8,754 bases of DNA from Gammaproteobacteria bacterium (GTDB lineage Bacteria > Pseudomonadota > Gammaproteobacteria > DRJJ01): the NCBI GenBank assembly GCA_011052255.1, contig DRJJ01000107.1:1-8754 (forward strand). Direction: 5' to 3'. The notes under the pieces are model-generated. The model saw only the letters and a list, made by a program, of their open reading frames with translations. It did no database searches and was not told where the DNA came from. Position 1 is the stretch's first letter. Every line of letters begins with the position of its first letter. The translations under genes and the position numbers were made by a program. This document shows positions 7,601 through 8,754 of this stretch, piece after piece.

Positions 7601-8033
7601 TATCCGGATCAGAATTACCGGGATCACCCCAGTCGTCACTGTTCGCTATATTAAAAGTATAGTCCGCATCAGACTGTACCAGTGCTGACGTGCCTGGCAG
7701 GCGCTTGTCTTCCCAGGGGTTAGCATCATTAATACCAACGATGTAGTTTTGCTGGCACGCATGCTGTATCGGATCATTCCAGTTGGTAATAGCCGGAAAC
7801 CCATCCAGCCTGGGATCCCCGGGTGGAAGTGGATTACCTGTAACCAGATCTGCTGAAAATTCAGGCGTTGGCCCCCTGTTTTTGTAATAATTCAGACACT
7901 CATAGAACAACTCGCCTATGGGGTCAAATGCTTTATAGCCATTGGCGCCAAACTTGTTAATGTAGTTAATCACACCACTGTTAGCGACCCCGCTGGCAGT
8001 TGCGTCAGCTGTGTCAGGGTTTACGATAAACAC
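4686..8033 (-). CDS. pilY1: PilY1 family pilus tip protein, main C-terminal segment (frame 2 of a frameshifted gene)
   Basis: PilY1/PilC proteins are large secreted proteins at the type IV pilus tip that promote pilus assembly, adhesion and surface sensing. This frame of 1115 codons is the larger part of the gene; its nominal GTG at 8033 is only the first start-like codon after a frame break. In order it shows the N-terminal-half motifs NSGVINYINKFGANGYKAFDP (about 19-38), MLWLAGKYGGF (251-261) and an aspartate-rich DEDGDGVPD loop (286-294). Two more calcium-loop-like stretches follow at 376-385 and 476-488. The C-terminal beta-propeller domain then has RRFLLGDVVNSAPV (534-547), VVYVGANDGMLHAFNGG (578-594), LWAYIPGNLLPHL and YYVDGSPQAFDV. 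The end, SGGRRSWREI, is the conserved PilY1 terminus. The usual RGD before the propeller reads RGK here (517-519). pilE follows 100 bases downstream. Confidence 0.93.
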   Translation of the reverse strand: MFIVNPDTADATASGVANSGVINYINKFGANGYKAFDPIGELFYECLNYYKNRGPTPEFSADLVTGNPLPPGDPRLDGFPAITNWNDPIQHACQQNYIVGINDANPWEDKRLPGTSALVQSDADYTFNIANSDDWGDPGNSDPDINVTTETNLVGEMQGINGTIRNIGCVPGDCDWNSGNTKTIDNLGKVFGTAPYAPKENSYYIAGLAYYAASNDIRSGAGDYEGMQTVQTFLIDTQEFNNNPLTGEMNMLWLAGKYGGFNEKNFQTTTENPGNSYQPDQTDEWDEDGDGVPDNYVLANDPAKLVAGLTKAFSNIEGRISAGNAPAVVSDGFNGIGAFYQAIYSPKVRNNAGDEAQWVGQLHALFIDGSGRFREDGNKNGQLDDVSTDNIVELRYNPAATPGPARTQVYRYNTESDYTAGTPSSPLAEIDDLNAIWKAADQLAKLDQSKIHQQRGYTTKIVDNSGAGRYILTWKDKNADGVVGPGEEVAFIASEMDENIMAVVDDAEADRVVAFIRGKEDGTLGYRSRSLGARRFLLGDVVNSAPVSVSLPNKSYDLLKGDTTYGAFRTQYRNRRHVVYVGANDGMLHAFNGGFYDASTKAFKLIRPKESFESTTPKDQPLGSELWAYIPGNLLPHLQWLKELTYPHLYYVDGSPQAFDVNIFPEDSEHPNGWGTILVVNMRFGGGSVTYDHDGKGSTPAITARSAIVVLDITNPETPPNLIAEISDAKLGFTTSKPTLVIQREPGDNNDWSTPNTNNWYLAFGSGPIGSNALTQATSDQSARLYLYDLKLRQLVQFGGDNYLDLAISNAFVGDPASKNWGTDFMDDAIYYGTVAGSVGTPTGGLYRVPLNGSPLGTPSLLLSPLPNQPFTTAPTFTLDFITKDRWVYAGTGRLFVNSDNQSATQQSFYGVKDPGSGNSWGSVSVSDMQNTTGLQVFSSGDMKDPNGVIPGGAVVGGDIINAVNNSDFNRFRKYMLGKKGWFVNFNVGAKNSTRTIFASVTHQAFVLFPEYAPPLDVCTPEGNSRLNALFYRTGTAFAGIGLGDDTSTYNSNGDFLTASFTQYSYGVLSTPGTFITQERRTKLILCDSTASCGGGLFDERLPASGGRRSWREIR

Positions 8034-8754
8034 CCGGTAACATTATCGATTTCTACATTGGGATTAGTCATCGTGCCGCCACCGGGAGCTGGCATAAACC
8101 CGCCAACATACTTCATGTTGGCGCGCAATACGCCGCCATGACGATTGTGGGCGTTGTCACGCAAAAAACTCATGACCGCAAAACGCATTTTGCCGGAATT
8201 TTTTTGAATCAAGCCCTCCGGCTTCAGGTTATTTCCGTATTTTGCACAGTTACGATAGGTGCTGCTTTCAGTCTCCCATGTACCATCACAGGTTAATACC
8301 CGCACACGGATATCATCAGCGACGTTTCCATTTCTTTTATTGGCATTACTGCTCCCGTCATTACTGAGACGAAAGCGGGTACCATAGTTATTAATAAAGA
8401 TATCTGTTTCTGAATAAGGCGTTACCGTATTTGTCGCAACATTAACGCCGTTACCTATGCGTTTAAATGGATACCATGAATGAGGCTGACCCAGACCCAT
8501 GTTGCCCCGCTCAAGTACAGTCACAGTGGCCGTATCGGTAGAACGATGACCGCCGGTCAGGGCCCAGCGAAACTCATCAATAGCCATCATGGAAACCCAG
8601 TTCAGGAAATTTCCGCTCCATTTACTACTACATGAATGGTCGCTGCTATTGGCATTCGCAGCCGGGGCAAAATATTCATTTGTCGCGTCATAGTCATAAC
8701 ATAAATTCGGATTAAAATATCCAAGATATTCATTGTTCGGGAAATAGCAAACAC
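8021..8754 (-). CDS. pilY1: PilY1 family pilus tip protein, N-terminal segment (frame 1, runs off the window)
   Basis: This is the upstream part of the same pilY1 gene in another frame. The frame is open to the right edge, giving about 243 residues; the signal peptide and true start lie beyond the window. The ATG at 8590 is internal, because the codons before it read CYFPNNEYLGYFNPNLCYDY and then SGNFLNWVSMMAIDEFRWAL. This is the conserved N-terminal PilY1 block (YxGYFDPxxCY ... WSGNFLNWxxMxAIDxFRWALTGG). Further on, KMRFAVMSFLRDN and RHGGVLRANMKYVGGF are also typical. The frame ends at NVTGCLS with a stop at 8021-8023, but homologues continue as VTGVF followed by a PDPADA-like sequence, which is found in the other frame from 8033. 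The two segments together give about 1355 residues, longer than the 1161-residue Pseudomonas aeruginosa PilY1. Confidence 0.9.
   Translation of the reverse strand, partial: VCYFPNNEYLGYFNPNLCYDYDATNEYFAPAANANSSDHSCSSKWSGNFLNWVSMMAIDEFRWALTGGHRSTDTATVTVLERGNMGLGQPHSWYPFKRIGNGVNVATNTVTPYSETDIFINNYGTRFRLSNDGSSNANKRNGNVADDIRVRVLTCDGTWETESSTYRNCAKYGNNLKPEGLIQKNSGKMRFAVMSFLRDNAHNRHGGVLRANMKYVGGFMPAPGGGTMTNPNVEIDNVTGCLS
8033..8035 (-). other. Probable one-base deletion (frameshift) in pilY1
   Basis: On the - strand the sequence reads GTT ACC GGG TGT TTA TCG TAA, giving VTGCLS and a stop. If the G-run had four G, it would read ACC GGG GTG TTT ATC GTA AAC, giving TGVFIVN, which joins the two PilY1 halves without loss or gain of conserved residues. 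The deletion is therefore most simply placed in the three-G run. A sequencing or assembly error is as likely as a true mutation. Confidence 0.85.

Noticed and set aside
8021..8045. Programmed ribosomal frameshifting in pilY1
   Set aside because: The site lacks a classical X-XXY-YYZ slippery heptamer and I know of no such mechanism in this family; a deletion or sequence error is simpler.

Overview
The window carries two unrelated gene groups that converge on each other. It looks chromosomal, from a gammaproteobacterium with roughly 50% GC. The lineage is inferred from the ccoNOQP/ccoGH arrangement, the pilY1-pilE order and the protein sequences; no RNA gene or other strong phylogenetic marker is present.

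Region 1 (1-3945, + strand) is the end of a cbb3-type cytochrome c oxidase operon with its accessory genes. It opens inside ccoO (monohaem subunit; only the part from just before the haem motif onward is visible). It continues with ccoQ (small membrane subunit) and ccoP (dihaem subunit), which overlap by 4 bases. After a spacer holding a perfect 10-bp inverted repeat comes a small uncharacterised protein with two membrane segments, then ccoG (polyferredoxin-like maturation factor) and ccoH/fixH (membrane-anchored assembly factor). Together these build the high-affinity terminal oxidase used at low oxygen. ccoN lies to the left, outside the window. ccoI and ccoS, which often follow ccoGH, are absent here.

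Region 2 (about 4026-8754, - strand) is the end of a type IV pilus minor-pilin cluster. It holds pilY1 (tip adhesin and assembly factor; its 5' end is beyond the right edge) followed by pilE (minor pilin with a textbook prepilin cleavage site). A good candidate Rho-independent terminator for this transcript lies about 80 bases past pilE, between the two convergent groups. The pilY1 reading frame is broken by one base near 8033-8035: both halves are clearly PilY1 and join exactly if a single G is restored.

No new defence system, mobile element, CRISPR array or RNA gene is visible. The points worth a second look are the pilY1 frameshift, the small protein between ccoP and ccoG, a CNGC-containing stretch in CcoO, the RGK in place of the RGD of PilY1, and the spacer palindrome.
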